Positions 7,731 to 14,682 of a stretch of DNA of 19,001 nt are shown in pieces; positions within the stretch are counted from its first letter, which is position 1; each line of letters begins with the position of its first letter. Origin of the DNA: Firm-04 sp045627405. GTDB taxonomy: Bacteria > Bacillota > Clostridia > Oscillospirales > Ruminococcaceae. The stretch covers positions 1 to 19,001 of the forward strand of contig JAZQNP010000046.1 in the NCBI GenBank assembly GCA_045627405.1, written 5' to 3'. The notes under the pieces are model-generated. The model saw only the letters and a list, made by a program, of their open reading frames with translations, searched no databases and was not told the origin of the DNA. The translations under genes were made by a program, and so were the position numbers.

Positions 7731-7735
7731 CATCT

Positions 7736-7840
7736 TTATGCTGCATTGCGATGTTCAGCCAAACCAAAACAGACCTCGTCCGAATCATAGACAAAGCCGT
7801 AAAATCGCTCGCTGAAATACAAAACAGCCTGACGGTTCAT
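7736..7840 (-). CDS. Aromatic-rich leader peptide of the aro operon
   Basis: This 34-codon ORF starts at ATG 7840 and ends in TAA 7736-7738. It carries Tyr at codons 8, 14 and 18 and Phe at 9, 13, 16 and 25, including two adjacent Tyr/Phe pairs (YF at 8-9, FY at 13-14). Seven of 34 residues are the products of the operon; there is no Trp. It lies about 30 nt downstream of the predicted transcription start and upstream of an intrinsic terminator, the position of a classical attenuation leader peptide. An AAAGGAT sequence is present upstream, but its 12-14 nt spacing is longer than ideal. No similarity to a known named leader peptide is recognised, and a function as a free peptide is not excluded. 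Confidence 0.7.
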   Translation of the reverse strand: MNRQAVLYFSERFYGFVYDSDEVCFGLAEHRNAA

Positions 7841-7875
7841 GGAACAATCCGCATCCTTTCTCATGAGATGGTATT

Positions 7876-7904
7876 ATTATAGCACATTTTACCCGACAAT
7901 GCAA
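7876..7904 (-). promoter_or_regulatory. Promoter of the aro operon
   Basis: TTGCAT (7904-7899), a 17-nt spacer and TATAAT (7881-7876) on the minus strand, with TGC directly before the -10 (extended -10). Transcription should start near 7869, leaving a leader of about 235 nt before aroF. An inverted repeat AGCGGTAA/TTACCGCT (7904-7911 and 7933-7940) abuts the -35 box; it could be an operator or a weak end signal for the upstream lipoprotein gene. Confidence 0.85.
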
Positions 7905-7964
7905 GCGGTAATCTGCACAAAGGTTTCGCGCTTTACCGCTTTCGCGCTGTAAATCAATAACAAA

Positions 7965-8696
7965 TCACTGCAAAGCCTCCAAAGCAGGCGGCAGGGCGAT
8001 ACCCGCGGTCTCCTCGGTCATTGCAGAGACGGTCTGCACACTGTCCTTGTACCCGCCGGATAAATACGCGCCAGTATTCCTGTCAAACGTCATCCAAACC
8101 GTTCCGATGCCGGTATCGGTGTCGTATGTCTCTGTAACAGTGTCGCCGTCATAGGTTCTGGAAACGAGTGTCATTTCCGTTCGCGGAGAGCAGCCTGCAT
8201 TGAAAAACATTGCTTCCAGCTTACGATTGTCCGGATCCTGCGCGGCAGAAAATGGATTATTGTCATACGGCAGCGTCGCCCAATCTCCGTTTTTGCGCAG
8301 GGTATAGGCACCGCTGTCTCCGAAAAAGTAATCCTCACTGTCCAAAATCGCATACTGCTCATCAGGTTCACCGGTATTTTTGAGATGTACCGTGTCACCG
8401 TCCGCCTCAATGAGCGACGTGCCGATGACAACGTCCTGATAAGACTGCACCAATGTCACAGAAAAATGCCGGCGGTCGATCAGATCACAAAGCCGGGCGG
8501 CATAGCTGTTCTCAAAGGAAAGGTCATTCGCATCCGGTGCATCGTCGGTCTGCTGCGGCTCCGTGGTTTCGGTTTCCTGCACAGAGGTGACCGTGGTTGT
8601 TTCGGTGCCGGAGCTATCTTGCATTGCCGGTTTTTGACCGCAGCCGGAGAGAAAAATGCCGGCGGCAATCAAAAGTGTAAATCGAAATCGTTTCAT
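7965..8696 (-). CDS. Putative lipoprotein of unknown function
   Basis: The 243-residue product begins with a type II signal peptide: basic MKRFRF, a hydrophobic stretch and the lipobox LSGC, with acylated Cys expected at residue 19. A Thr/Glu-rich linker (about 30-55) leads to a globular domain of about 185 residues with repeated beta-strand-like segments (DTVHLKNTG, TYDTDTGIGTVWMTFDRNTG). The latter resembles LolA/LppX-type or outer-surface beta folds only superficially; no family can be assigned. GGAGT lies about 7 nt before the ATG. The gene starts about 24 nt from the mtnA remnant, so its upstream sequence is the duplicated mtnA 3' end. It is followed by the aro promoter region. Confidence 0.75.
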   Translation of the reverse strand: MKRFRFTLLIAAGIFLSGCGQKPAMQDSSGTETTTVTSVQETETTEPQQTDDAPDANDLSFENSYAARLCDLIDRRHFSVTLVQSYQDVVIGTSLIEADGDTVHLKNTGEPDEQYAILDSEDYFFGDSGAYTLRKNGDWATLPYDNNPFSAAQDPDNRKLEAMFFNAGCSPRTEMTLVSRTYDGDTVTETYDTDTGIGTVWMTFDRNTGAYLSGGYKDSVQTVSAMTEETAGIALPPALEALQ

Positions 8697-8719
8697 CGCG
8701 GTACTCCTTCATTCATTAA

Positions 8720-8872
8720 AAACGGCGGATACAAAATGCCGTCCTCGGTCACAATCGCCGTGATCAGTTCGGCAGGGGTGACGTCAAACGCCGGATTCAG
8801 ACATTTCACACCGGCGGGCGCAATCGGCTTTGTAAAGTGCAGCGATGTGATCTCACTGCCGCCGCGCTGCTC
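8720..8872 (-). pseudogene. Orphan duplicate of the mtnA 3' end
   Basis: These 153 bases match 10445-10597 without gaps and with about four mismatches. They correspond to MtnA residues 292-342, from EQRDGSE to GILYPPF, with D to G and A to T changes. The frame is open but lacks the rest of the enzyme and has no start; the last six residues of MtnA are replaced, and the frame runs on to a stop inside the next gene start. It is a fragment, not a functional gene. Together with the true mtnA 3' end it forms a direct repeat bracketing the AT-rich segment at about 8873-10444. Confidence 0.9.
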
Positions 8873-9012
8873 AAAATCCGGAAACCGCCGCCTGTAACGG
8901 AAACGTCATCCTGTGCAATAACATGAAAAAAAGAATCCTCTTTCATTTGATCAGATACCGAGCAGACCGTTGGTGTCCGGCTGCATAGGCTTGCAGAACT
9001 ACAACCTAAGAA

Positions 9013-9507
9013 TTACTGCGCATTATCGTCAATATGGAGAGGAATACGAATCGTCAGTTCATAGGAGATTTTTGCATCAATCTTAATCAGCTCTTTTTCA
9101 AGAAAATAGTCGCCCGGGGCTACCGCAGTCAGATGCCCTTCAAAATCAAGTGTTTGTTCTACTGTTTCACCGCTCATAAGCCCATCGCTTTTTGCATTAA
9201 TGGCACTGTTTTCGAGAAACGGAACTGCTTGATAGGTATCAGCATAGAGCAGACGGAATTCCTCTGTATTATAGCTCCAATCGGTTGCAGTGTCGTTTTG
9301 CAACACAAGCGTACATCCTTTTACCGATTCAGAACCAGGCTTGACGTAAATCTTCGGCAAGGGATTCATCGCCGTATTCGTATTGGCAGTTTTGTCTGCG
9401 GTGCTGTCTTGACCGGCGGAACTGCCGCATGCGTTCATGCAAAGCACAGATGCACATGCTGCTAGGAGAATAGTGGCTGCATGCAAGAATTTCATAGTTG
9501 TTTTCAT
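9013..9507 (-). CDS. Putative lipoprotein with possible Ig-like domain
   Basis: The 164-residue product starts at ATG 9507, giving a basic N-terminus (MKTTMKF), a hydrophobic core and a candidate lipobox MNAC followed by GSS. The -3 Met is atypical, so lipidation is likely but not certain. After a Ser/Thr/Asn linker, a domain of about 110 residues (KGCTLVLQNDT to YELTIRIPLHID) has the alternating strand pattern and the charge-poor VAPGDYFLEKEL ending seen in small bacterial Ig-like lipoprotein domains; this is a tentative resemblance. It lies 23 nt after the gene at 9531-10043 and is probably co-transcribed. A longer frame to 9579 overlaps that gene and lacks a signal-like start. Base composition is AT-richer than the aro genes. 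Confidence 0.65.
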   Translation of the reverse strand: MKTTMKFLHAATILLAACASVLCMNACGSSAGQDSTADKTANTNTAMNPLPKIYVKPGSESVKGCTLVLQNDTATDWSYNTEEFRLLYADTYQAVPFLENSAINAKSDGLMSGETVEQTLDFEGHLTAVAPGDYFLEKELIKIDAKISYELTIRIPLHIDDNAQ

Positions 9508-9530
9508 GGCTCTGTTTACCCCCTTAATAT

Positions 9531-10043
9531 TTAAACATTTGTAACGCCAAGCGAACCTACCAATGTTGTTACTCTGCATCCATAGGTTGTGTTATCTATC
9601 TCATTATTCTTTTCGTTGAGCCTTATTGAACTGATATCATACTCCTGCATATGAATTGTTGTTTCATCAACAATGCTTTTTAGATAATTGTAAGAATAAG
9701 GTACGACTTCAATTTTAGCGGTTGGAATATAATGAGTATATTCTTCCGAATTATCTAGACTTGTTAAAAATAAAGTCACTACATTATCATTACTGCAATT
9801 GAAATACGCTCCTGCATAGTCATTGGGATAAGTCGAGATCTCATATTCTTCATTGTAACCGTTAGGTTGGATGCGATTGAAATACTCCATTAGGTTGACA
9901 TAACACTGATATTGTGATTCGTAGGTCATATCATCTGCTGAAAAAACCGTGTTTTGATTAAATAACGCGCTCGTCGAGCAGAGTGTGAAACAAAAAGCCA
10001 AAATACACGAAAGGTAATGTCGAAAAACAGAACGCTTAAACAT
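9531..10043 (-). CDS. Secreted hypothetical protein
   Basis: The 170-residue product has an N-terminal signal peptide (basic MFKRSVFRHY, hydrophobic to about residue 28, then FSADD as a probable type I cleavage region). The mature part is rich in Asn, Tyr and Asp and short in Lys, with no motif recognised. It ends at GVTNV with no obvious anchor. A strong GAGGAGG ribosome binding site precedes the ATG at 10043. Its coding sequence is markedly AT-rich compared with the flanking metabolic genes, suggesting acquisition or relaxed evolution. It is upstream of the lipoprotein gene at 9013-9507. It could be the N-terminal remnant of a longer protein; nothing in frame downstream supports that directly. 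Confidence 0.6.
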   Translation of the reverse strand: MFKRSVFRHYLSCILAFCFTLCSTSALFNQNTVFSADDMTYESQYQCYVNLMEYFNRIQPNGYNEEYEISTYPNDYAGAYFNCSNDNVVTLFLTSLDNSEEYTHYIPTAKIEVVPYSYNYLKSIVDETTIHMQEYDISSIRLNEKNNEIDNTTYGCRVTTLVGSLGVTNV

Positions 10044-10423
10044 AGTAATTCCTCCTCAAATCTATTTGCACCGTTGCCCCAATCACCGAAGATATATACG
10101 AAACAGTTTACATCTTTTGGAAGCCCCCTTTCTTTTGTGTATAAATCATAGCTGCCCGTAACAGAAACATCATACTGCGCGAAGGATTTCATATGTATCA
10201 TAATTCACCCTTTTCTGCATGAAAAACATGAAACTCTTCTATATATACATGATTTTTCACTCCCAAGTTTTTCCTAAAAATCTGCGATCTCTTTGAAATT
10301 TGTATGAGTACACAAAATATGGCACAGCAATTTGTTTAAAACGCTGCGCCGTATTCGGTATTCGATCTTATTGCCTTGGAAATCTGTCAATCCGTCTCCT
10401 AAACAGTCATCCTGTGCAGCCAT
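10044..10423. other. AT-rich gap between mtnA and the 9531-10043 gene
   Basis: These 380 bases hold no well-supported gene. A candidate minus-strand promoter is TTGGGA (10266-10261), 17 nt, TATAGA (10243-10238), which could drive the two exported-protein genes. A reading frame from 10201 has a start with weak AAGGGTG upstream, but it overlaps the next gene by 118 nt and its second half is an out-of-frame shadow, so it is not called. The stretch next to mtnA (about 10270-10420) shows no terminator with a T-tract. Confidence 0.4.
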
Positions 10424-11470
10424 TCATTCACCGCCCGACATCGCAAACGGCGGATACAAAATGCCGTCCTCGGTCACAATCGCCGTGATCAGTTCGGCAG
10501 GGGTGACGTCAAACGCCGGATTCAGACATTTCACACCGGCGGGCGCAATCGGCTTTGCAAAGTGCAGCGACGTGATCTCACTGCCGTCACGCTGCTCGAT
10601 CTCAATATCCGCACCGGTTCTGCACTGCACATCGACCGTCGAGCGCGGACAGAAAACATAAAACGGCACACCGTAATGCTTTGCCAGTACTGCAAGTCCG
10701 GAGGTACCGATTTTATTTGCGGTATCGCCGTTTGCCGCCACGCGGTCACAGCCGACCATACACGCATCAATCCCGCCTTGCGCCATCAGATAGGACGCCA
10801 TATTGTCACACATCAGCGTGGTATCAATGCCCGCACGCATCAGCTCATAGGCAGTCAGCCGCGCTCCTTGCAGCAGCGGTCTGGTCTCATCGACATACGC
10901 ATGAAACCGCATACCCCTTTCCGCGCCGAGCAGCAGCGGACCGAGTCCCGTGCCGTAGCGCGAGGTCGCAAGCGCACCCGCATTGCAGTGCGTGATGACA
11001 CGCGCACCGTCATGCAGCAGAGTCAGCCCGTATTCGGAGATGCGGCGGCAGACGGCAATCTCCTCCGCATGAATCTGTTCCGCTTCCGCCCGCAGATGCG
11101 CACAGAGTTTTTCCGGCATACAGGGCTGCACTGCTTCCGCACAGCGCAGCATGCGCCGCACTGCCCATGACAGGTTCACGGCAGTCGGACGCGCCGCCGC
11201 AATGAGGGCGGCATCTTTCCTGACCGCAGACAAAAGCGGCGTGCATCCCTGTTCTGCACGCCGCACTGCACCGATATACACGCCGTAAGCCGCACAGATG
11301 CCGATGCAGGGTGCGCCGCGCACTGCAAGCGTCCGGATTGCCTCGGCAACCGCTTCAGCCGTGCGCAGCGTCAGAAGCTGCTCCGTGTGCGGGAGCAGCC
11401 TCTGGTCAATCGCAAGGATTTCTGTGCCGTCCGCCCGCAGACGAACGGGATCATGTTGTTCATATTGCAT
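10424..11470 (-). CDS. mtnA: S-methyl-5-thioribose-1-phosphate isomerase
   Basis: The 348-residue protein belongs to the eIF2B-related isomerase family and converts methylthioribose-1-phosphate to methylthioribulose-1-phosphate in methionine salvage. Key features are RGAPCIGICAAYGV (51-64), THCNAGALAT with the catalytic C162, VDETRPLLQGARLTAYEL, CDNMAS, and GCDRVAANGDTANKIGT with the catalytic D242. The NPAFDVTP...TEDG C-terminal signature is also present. AGAGAGG lies about 11 nt before the ATG. It follows the GH43 gene by 78 nt with no terminator between, so read-through from that promoter is likely. No other methionine-salvage gene is present, so a related aldose-phosphate isomerase role cannot be excluded. 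Its 3' end is duplicated at 8720-8872. Confidence 0.9.
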   Translation of the reverse strand: MQYEQHDPVRLRADGTEILAIDQRLLPHTEQLLTLRTAEAVAEAIRTLAVRGAPCIGICAAYGVYIGAVRRAEQGCTPLLSAVRKDAALIAAARPTAVNLSWAVRRMLRCAEAVQPCMPEKLCAHLRAEAEQIHAEEIAVCRRISEYGLTLLHDGARVITHCNAGALATSRYGTGLGPLLLGAERGMRFHAYVDETRPLLQGARLTAYELMRAGIDTTLMCDNMASYLMAQGGIDACMVGCDRVAANGDTANKIGTSGLAVLAKHYGVPFYVFCPRSTVDVQCRTGADIEIEQRDGSEITSLHFAKPIAPAGVKCLNPAFDVTPAELITAIVTEDGILYPPFAMSGGE

Positions 11471-11548
11471 CGAATAACAACCTCTCTCAGCCGGCAGTCA
11501 TATGTTCTGATGCATTCCATACGGGCTGCCGCTGTCGGGATTTTGGCA

Positions 11549-14311
11549 TCACACAAACGAATGGATCTTTCCGCCGAGATATTGCAGCAAAAGCACAAAA
11601 TCATTCTGCTCCGCACCAACACCGCTCCGGTCGCAGTCGCTGTTGAGGACACCCTGCGCCGAGAGCTGCGCGCCGTCCACACCTGCAAGCGCGCGCGCAA
11701 ACAGCACGGCATCCGCCAGCTCAACCAGACCGTTGCAGTCCACATCTCCGATCACCCCGGTGCTGTCATCGGGTACAGTCTCCGCAGCCACGGGTTCAAT
11801 GATAAACTTCTGACCCGAACCGCCCCAGAAGCTCCACTGACAGATATTGGCACCGGCATCGAGGCTGATGCCGTAGACATCTGCGCAGGATTTTCCGAGC
11901 GATGCCGCCGTCAGCAGGGTATACGAGCCGTCCTCATTGGGATAGAGCCGGAAGGTCTGCGCCTGACTGCCGCCGGTATTTGCCGCAAGCGCAATGTCCT
12001 GCCCGTCGGCAGCAGAGCCGTCCGCGACCGTCATTGCCGCGCCGGATGCGTCACAGATGCTGTAAATCTCATCACCGAGCGAGGTCAGCGTCCAGACCTG
12101 TGCCTCCGCCGCCTGCACGATGCTGCCGGAACCGGATGCCGAAAGGAACAGGTTGCTGTTGACGTTGCGGATCGTATATTTGCCGTCGTTGACGGTCGGG
12201 CAGACTGCGGTGAAATTCCAGAGCTGACAGTCGCCGCCCCAGTATTCATATTCTGCAATATTGCCGCCGCTCTCGGTACTCCACCCGAACACATCCAGAC
12301 CGGACGCATAGCCGGAGGCTTTTGAGACAATGCCGTAGGAGCCGCGCTTTTCAATCAGCCGGAAGAGCTGATTGTCCGCGCCGGTGTATTGGGCAATTTC
12401 CGCATTGCCGTCATTGACGGTGATCGCGATGTTTTCATCTGCCATCGAGACAATGCAGACATCGCCGTTTCCGGCATCGTGCAGACGCCATTCCTGATGC
12501 TTGCCGCCGGTCAGATTCCACTGCTGAATGTTCGTGCCGTCTGCCGTGCCGCCGCCTGCAAGGTCGAGTGCGAGCCCGCTGTGTCTGCTGGTGATGAAAT
12601 ACGAGACGCCGGAGAGCAGTGTCGTGCCGCCGGCTGTTGCAGAAGCGGTCGAGTACGCGCTGTCTGCTGCCTGATAGACGAGGAGGCTGCTGTCCGATGT
12701 GCGGTCCACCAGATCCTCTGTGATGTCATACGCAGTCTTCTTGCTGCCCCAGATGCAGATATTGATGCCGGTCGCAGTAAAGGTCATGCGCGTGACGGGT
12801 GTATCCGCCTCGTCCGCCTGCACAATGAAGGCACCCTTATATGTAACGCCGCCCCATGTAAAGCTCATGTACGGTGTACCTGCCTTTGTGATTTGCCATG
12901 TTGCGGAAATGTCGCCGGTCACGGTGCCGTTTGCATTCAGCGTAATGTTGATCGGCTTTTCGACATCGGCAGAGACTTCGTTGACAAAAGCCTGATTCGG
13001 ATTATGCCAGATCAGCTCATAATCTCCGACGATTGCCTCAGTGGTGTGACCGTTTGCAGAGAGCGTTTCACCGGAATATTCATAGGAGGTGGCAGTCGGC
13101 CAGCCGTCCTCGTTCAGAATCATCTGATGGACACGCACCTCATGGAAGCCGTAGTTGTCGTCGAACTTATTGTGATAGATGACAAAGAGCTTGCCGTCGT
13201 CATCCATCAGCGCGGAGTTATGTCCCTGTGCGGTATTGGGTCGGTCATTGCAGCTCCACTGATAATTGCTCATCAGACGCTCACCGATATTGCCCGCGAT
13301 ATTGTCCGTACCCTTTGAGAAGATCGGGGAATTGCCGTTCTGATCGTAATACGGACCGGAGGGCGACGTGCTGCGGAAGATGCGCATATTATAGCCGCCC
13401 TTGTTGTTGAAATAGCCGTAGGAGAGGAAAAGATAATAATATCCCTGAGAGGAGCCGGGCGGACACATATACTCAATGTACGGACCCTCGCCCGATGCCC
13501 AGTAGCCGCCGGCAATATGCGTGCCGAGATACGCATCGGACTGCACGGCACCGCTCACAGAGGTTGTCGGATAGGTGACGCTGTAATCGCGCAGACCGGT
13601 TGTCTCGTCCAGTTCCAGCATATAAATGCCGCCGAACCACGATCCGTAGACCATCCAGAGATTGCCGCCCTCGTCATAGAACGTGCAGGGGTCGATGGCA
13701 TTGGTGCCGTATTCTGCGTTCCAGCGGCCGCTGCTGTTGAGATAGCGGCTGAGATCCGGATTGCTGCCGAGCACCTTTTCGACATCCGTATTCTTGTAGC
13801 TGTTGGCGGAATCGGCAGGATTGGTCTCAAACCCCGACCAGACAACCGTTCCCTGATAGCTGTACGGTCCCTCGACATTATCCGCCGTGCAGAGTACAAT
13901 CGAGGAATGCCAGTCCACACCGTTGACCGAAAGATACATGCAGTATTTGTTCATCGTATCGTTCCAGATGATGTCCGGAGCCCAGAGATTGCCGGAGAGA
14001 TCGTAGCCGCTGCTGGTGTTCGACCAGCTATTCGGCACAGACAAATCGGTATAGATGTTGTTGAAGAAGGTTGTTTTGGTGGAGCCTGCGGCAGAATTTG
14101 CAGCAGAGGTCCAGTTCATGAGGTCAGTTGACCGTGCAGCCCCCAGATGCGAGCCGATGATGAAATAACTGCCGTCGTCCAGCTTGACGATGGACGGATC
14201 ATGCACAGCCACACGGCTGTACGCTGCGAATGCGGTCTGCGGCAGTGCAGCCGCTGCGGATACCGCGATTGCGGCAGAGGTAACTGCCGCAGTGAGCTTC
14301 TTCCATTTCAT
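11549..14311 (-). CDS. Secreted GH43 endo-arabinanase-like enzyme with ricin-type domains and a dockerin
   Basis: The 920-residue protein starts at ATG 14311, after an AGGGGGG ribosome binding site. A signal peptide covers 1-29. Residues 31 to about 420 form a five-bladed GH43 domain close to the Abn2-type endo-alpha-1,5-L-arabinanases. Expected catalytic residues are D38 (VHDPS, base), D207 (AIDPC) and E275 (SGEGP, acid), with H364 (AQGHNS) as the usual calcium-site histidine. Residues about 430-545 match the accessory beta-sandwich of that group. Two ricin-B/CBM13-like trefoils with QxW-type motifs span about 567-700 and 708-840. Residues 852-915 are a dockerin with paired calcium loops beginning D856 and D892. 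It should act outside the cell on pectin arabinan, docked to a cohesin scaffold. Confidence 0.9.
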   Translation of the reverse strand: MKWKKLTAAVTSAAIAVSAAAALPQTAFAAYSRVAVHDPSIVKLDDGSYFIIGSHLGAARSTDLMNWTSAANSAAGSTKTTFFNNIYTDLSVPNSWSNTSSGYDLSGNLWAPDIIWNDTMNKYCMYLSVNGVDWHSSIVLCTADNVEGPYSYQGTVVWSGFETNPADSANSYKNTDVEKVLGSNPDLSRYLNSSGRWNAEYGTNAIDPCTFYDEGGNLWMVYGSWFGGIYMLELDETTGLRDYSVTYPTTSVSGAVQSDAYLGTHIAGGYWASGEGPYIEYMCPPGSSQGYYYLFLSYGYFNNKGGYNMRIFRSTSPSGPYYDQNGNSPIFSKGTDNIAGNIGERLMSNYQWSCNDRPNTAQGHNSALMDDDGKLFVIYHNKFDDNYGFHEVRVHQMILNEDGWPTATSYEYSGETLSANGHTTEAIVGDYELIWHNPNQAFVNEVSADVEKPINITLNANGTVTGDISATWQITKAGTPYMSFTWGGVTYKGAFIVQADEADTPVTRMTFTATGINICIWGSKKTAYDITEDLVDRTSDSSLLVYQAADSAYSTASATAGGTTLLSGVSYFITSRHSGLALDLAGGGTADGTNIQQWNLTGGKHQEWRLHDAGNGDVCIVSMADENIAITVNDGNAEIAQYTGADNQLFRLIEKRGSYGIVSKASGYASGLDVFGWSTESGGNIAEYEYWGGDCQLWNFTAVCPTVNDGKYTIRNVNSNLFLSASGSGSIVQAAEAQVWTLTSLGDEIYSICDASGAAMTVADGSAADGQDIALAANTGGSQAQTFRLYPNEDGSYTLLTAASLGKSCADVYGISLDAGANICQWSFWGGSGQKFIIEPVAAETVPDDSTGVIGDVDCNGLVELADAVLFARALAGVDGAQLSAQGVLNSDCDRSGVGAEQNDFVLLLQYLGGKIHSFV

Positions 14312-14369
14312 ATGAATATCCCCCCTGAAACATTTTCTGTTCTCTCTGAAATCCAACAGATTAAGCTTA

Positions 14370-14398
14370 TTATACCAGCGACCGCGCCAAAAAGCAAT
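14370..14398 (-). promoter_or_regulatory. Promoter of the GH43 gene
   Basis: TTGCTT (14398-14393), 17 nt, TATAAT (14375-14370) on the minus strand, with TGG directly before the -10. The -35 and -10 hexamers are identical to those of the rsmE promoter. It leaves a short 5' leader of about 50 nt before the GH43 start codon. No catabolite-type operator palindrome was identified. Confidence 0.8.
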
Positions 14399-14443
14399 AA
14401 TTGATTGTACGCTGCCTATGACGAATTGTATTTTTCCCCGTTT

Positions 14444-14560
14444 TCAGATGATTTTCACGCCGCATTCACAATCGGGCGTTACAATAAGACCGTAAGATGA
14501 ATACCGGCAACCCGCAGGCGTGAGCAACCTGCGGAATCGCCAGCCGGTGCTTGATTTCAT
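14444..14560 (-). CDS. Candidate small ORF, 38 codons
   Basis: Starting at ATG 14560, with GGGAGG 4 nt upstream, the frame encodes a basic N-terminal half (KSSTGWRFRRLL) and a C-terminal half with three Cys (TPAGCRYSS, PDCECG), ending at TGA 14444-14446. A possible promoter TTGACC (14612-14607), 16 nt, TATTCT (14590-14585) precedes it, and the yajC terminator isolates it from the upstream gene. The first two thirds coincide with a nested inverted repeat (14494-14563), so the strand may instead encode a structured RNA. No family is recognised. The two readings are not mutually exclusive. Confidence 0.35.
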   Translation of the reverse strand: MKSSTGWRFRRLLTPAGCRYSSYGLIVTPDCECGVKII

Positions 14561-14563
14561 CTT
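14494..14563. other. Nested perfect inverted repeats (candidate structured RNA)
   Basis: Three co-axial helices occur within 70 nt: AAGATGAA/TTCATCTT (14494-14501 with 14556-14563), ACCGGC/GCCGGT (14503-14508 with 14543-14548) and CCGCAGG/CCTGCGG (14512-14518 with 14528-14534). All 21 pairs are perfect, and the loops are asymmetric (1 versus 7, 3 versus 8 nt). There is no T-tract, so it is not an ordinary terminator. On the plus strand GATGAA, GGCAACC recall pieces of the SAM-I riboswitch core, but the flanking helices of that family are missing. Confidence 0.6.
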
Positions 14564-14620
14564 TCCTCCCTTTCCTGCGGCCGCAGAATATGTACCCCTG
14601 TTCTGCGGTCAAATATCAAG

Positions 14621-14677
14621 CAAAAGAGCGGACAGTATGCACAGTGCGATCCCCGTCGCCGGCATACTGTCCGCTCT
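14621..14677 (-). terminator. Terminator downstream of yajC
   Basis: A perfect 16-bp inverted repeat (14625-14640 with 14662-14677) with a 21-nt loop lies 5 nt after the yajC stop. On the minus strand it is followed by only TTTT; on the plus strand by ATTTTTATT. It should end yajC transcription and could work in both directions. Confidence 0.75.
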
Positions 14678-14682
14678 GATTT

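Noticed and set aside
7634..7904. T-box riboswitch in the aroF leader
   Set aside because: No T-box 14-nt consensus sequence or specifier-loop arrangement was seen; the leader ORF and competing helices explain the region better.
8921..8945. Terminator after the 9013-9507 lipoprotein gene
   Set aside because: The minus strand has a 5-bp AAAGA/TCTTT stem and a short T-run; it is too weak to call.
9926..10201. 91-codon minus-strand frame upstream of and overlapping the 9531-10043 gene
   Set aside because: It overlaps the better supported gene by 118 nt, its second half is the out-of-frame shadow of that gene's signal peptide, and the first 50 residues match nothing I recognise. A small real gene or remnant remains possible.
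11471..11548. Possible terminator between the GH43 gene and mtnA
   Set aside because: Only a 6-bp stem with a long loop and no T-tract is present, so read-through is more likely.
14494..14563. SAM-I riboswitch suggested by GATGAA...GGCAACC on the plus strand
   Set aside because: The P1, P2 kink-turn and P4 parts of SAM-I are absent, and no plus-strand gene follows; the match covers only short blocks.
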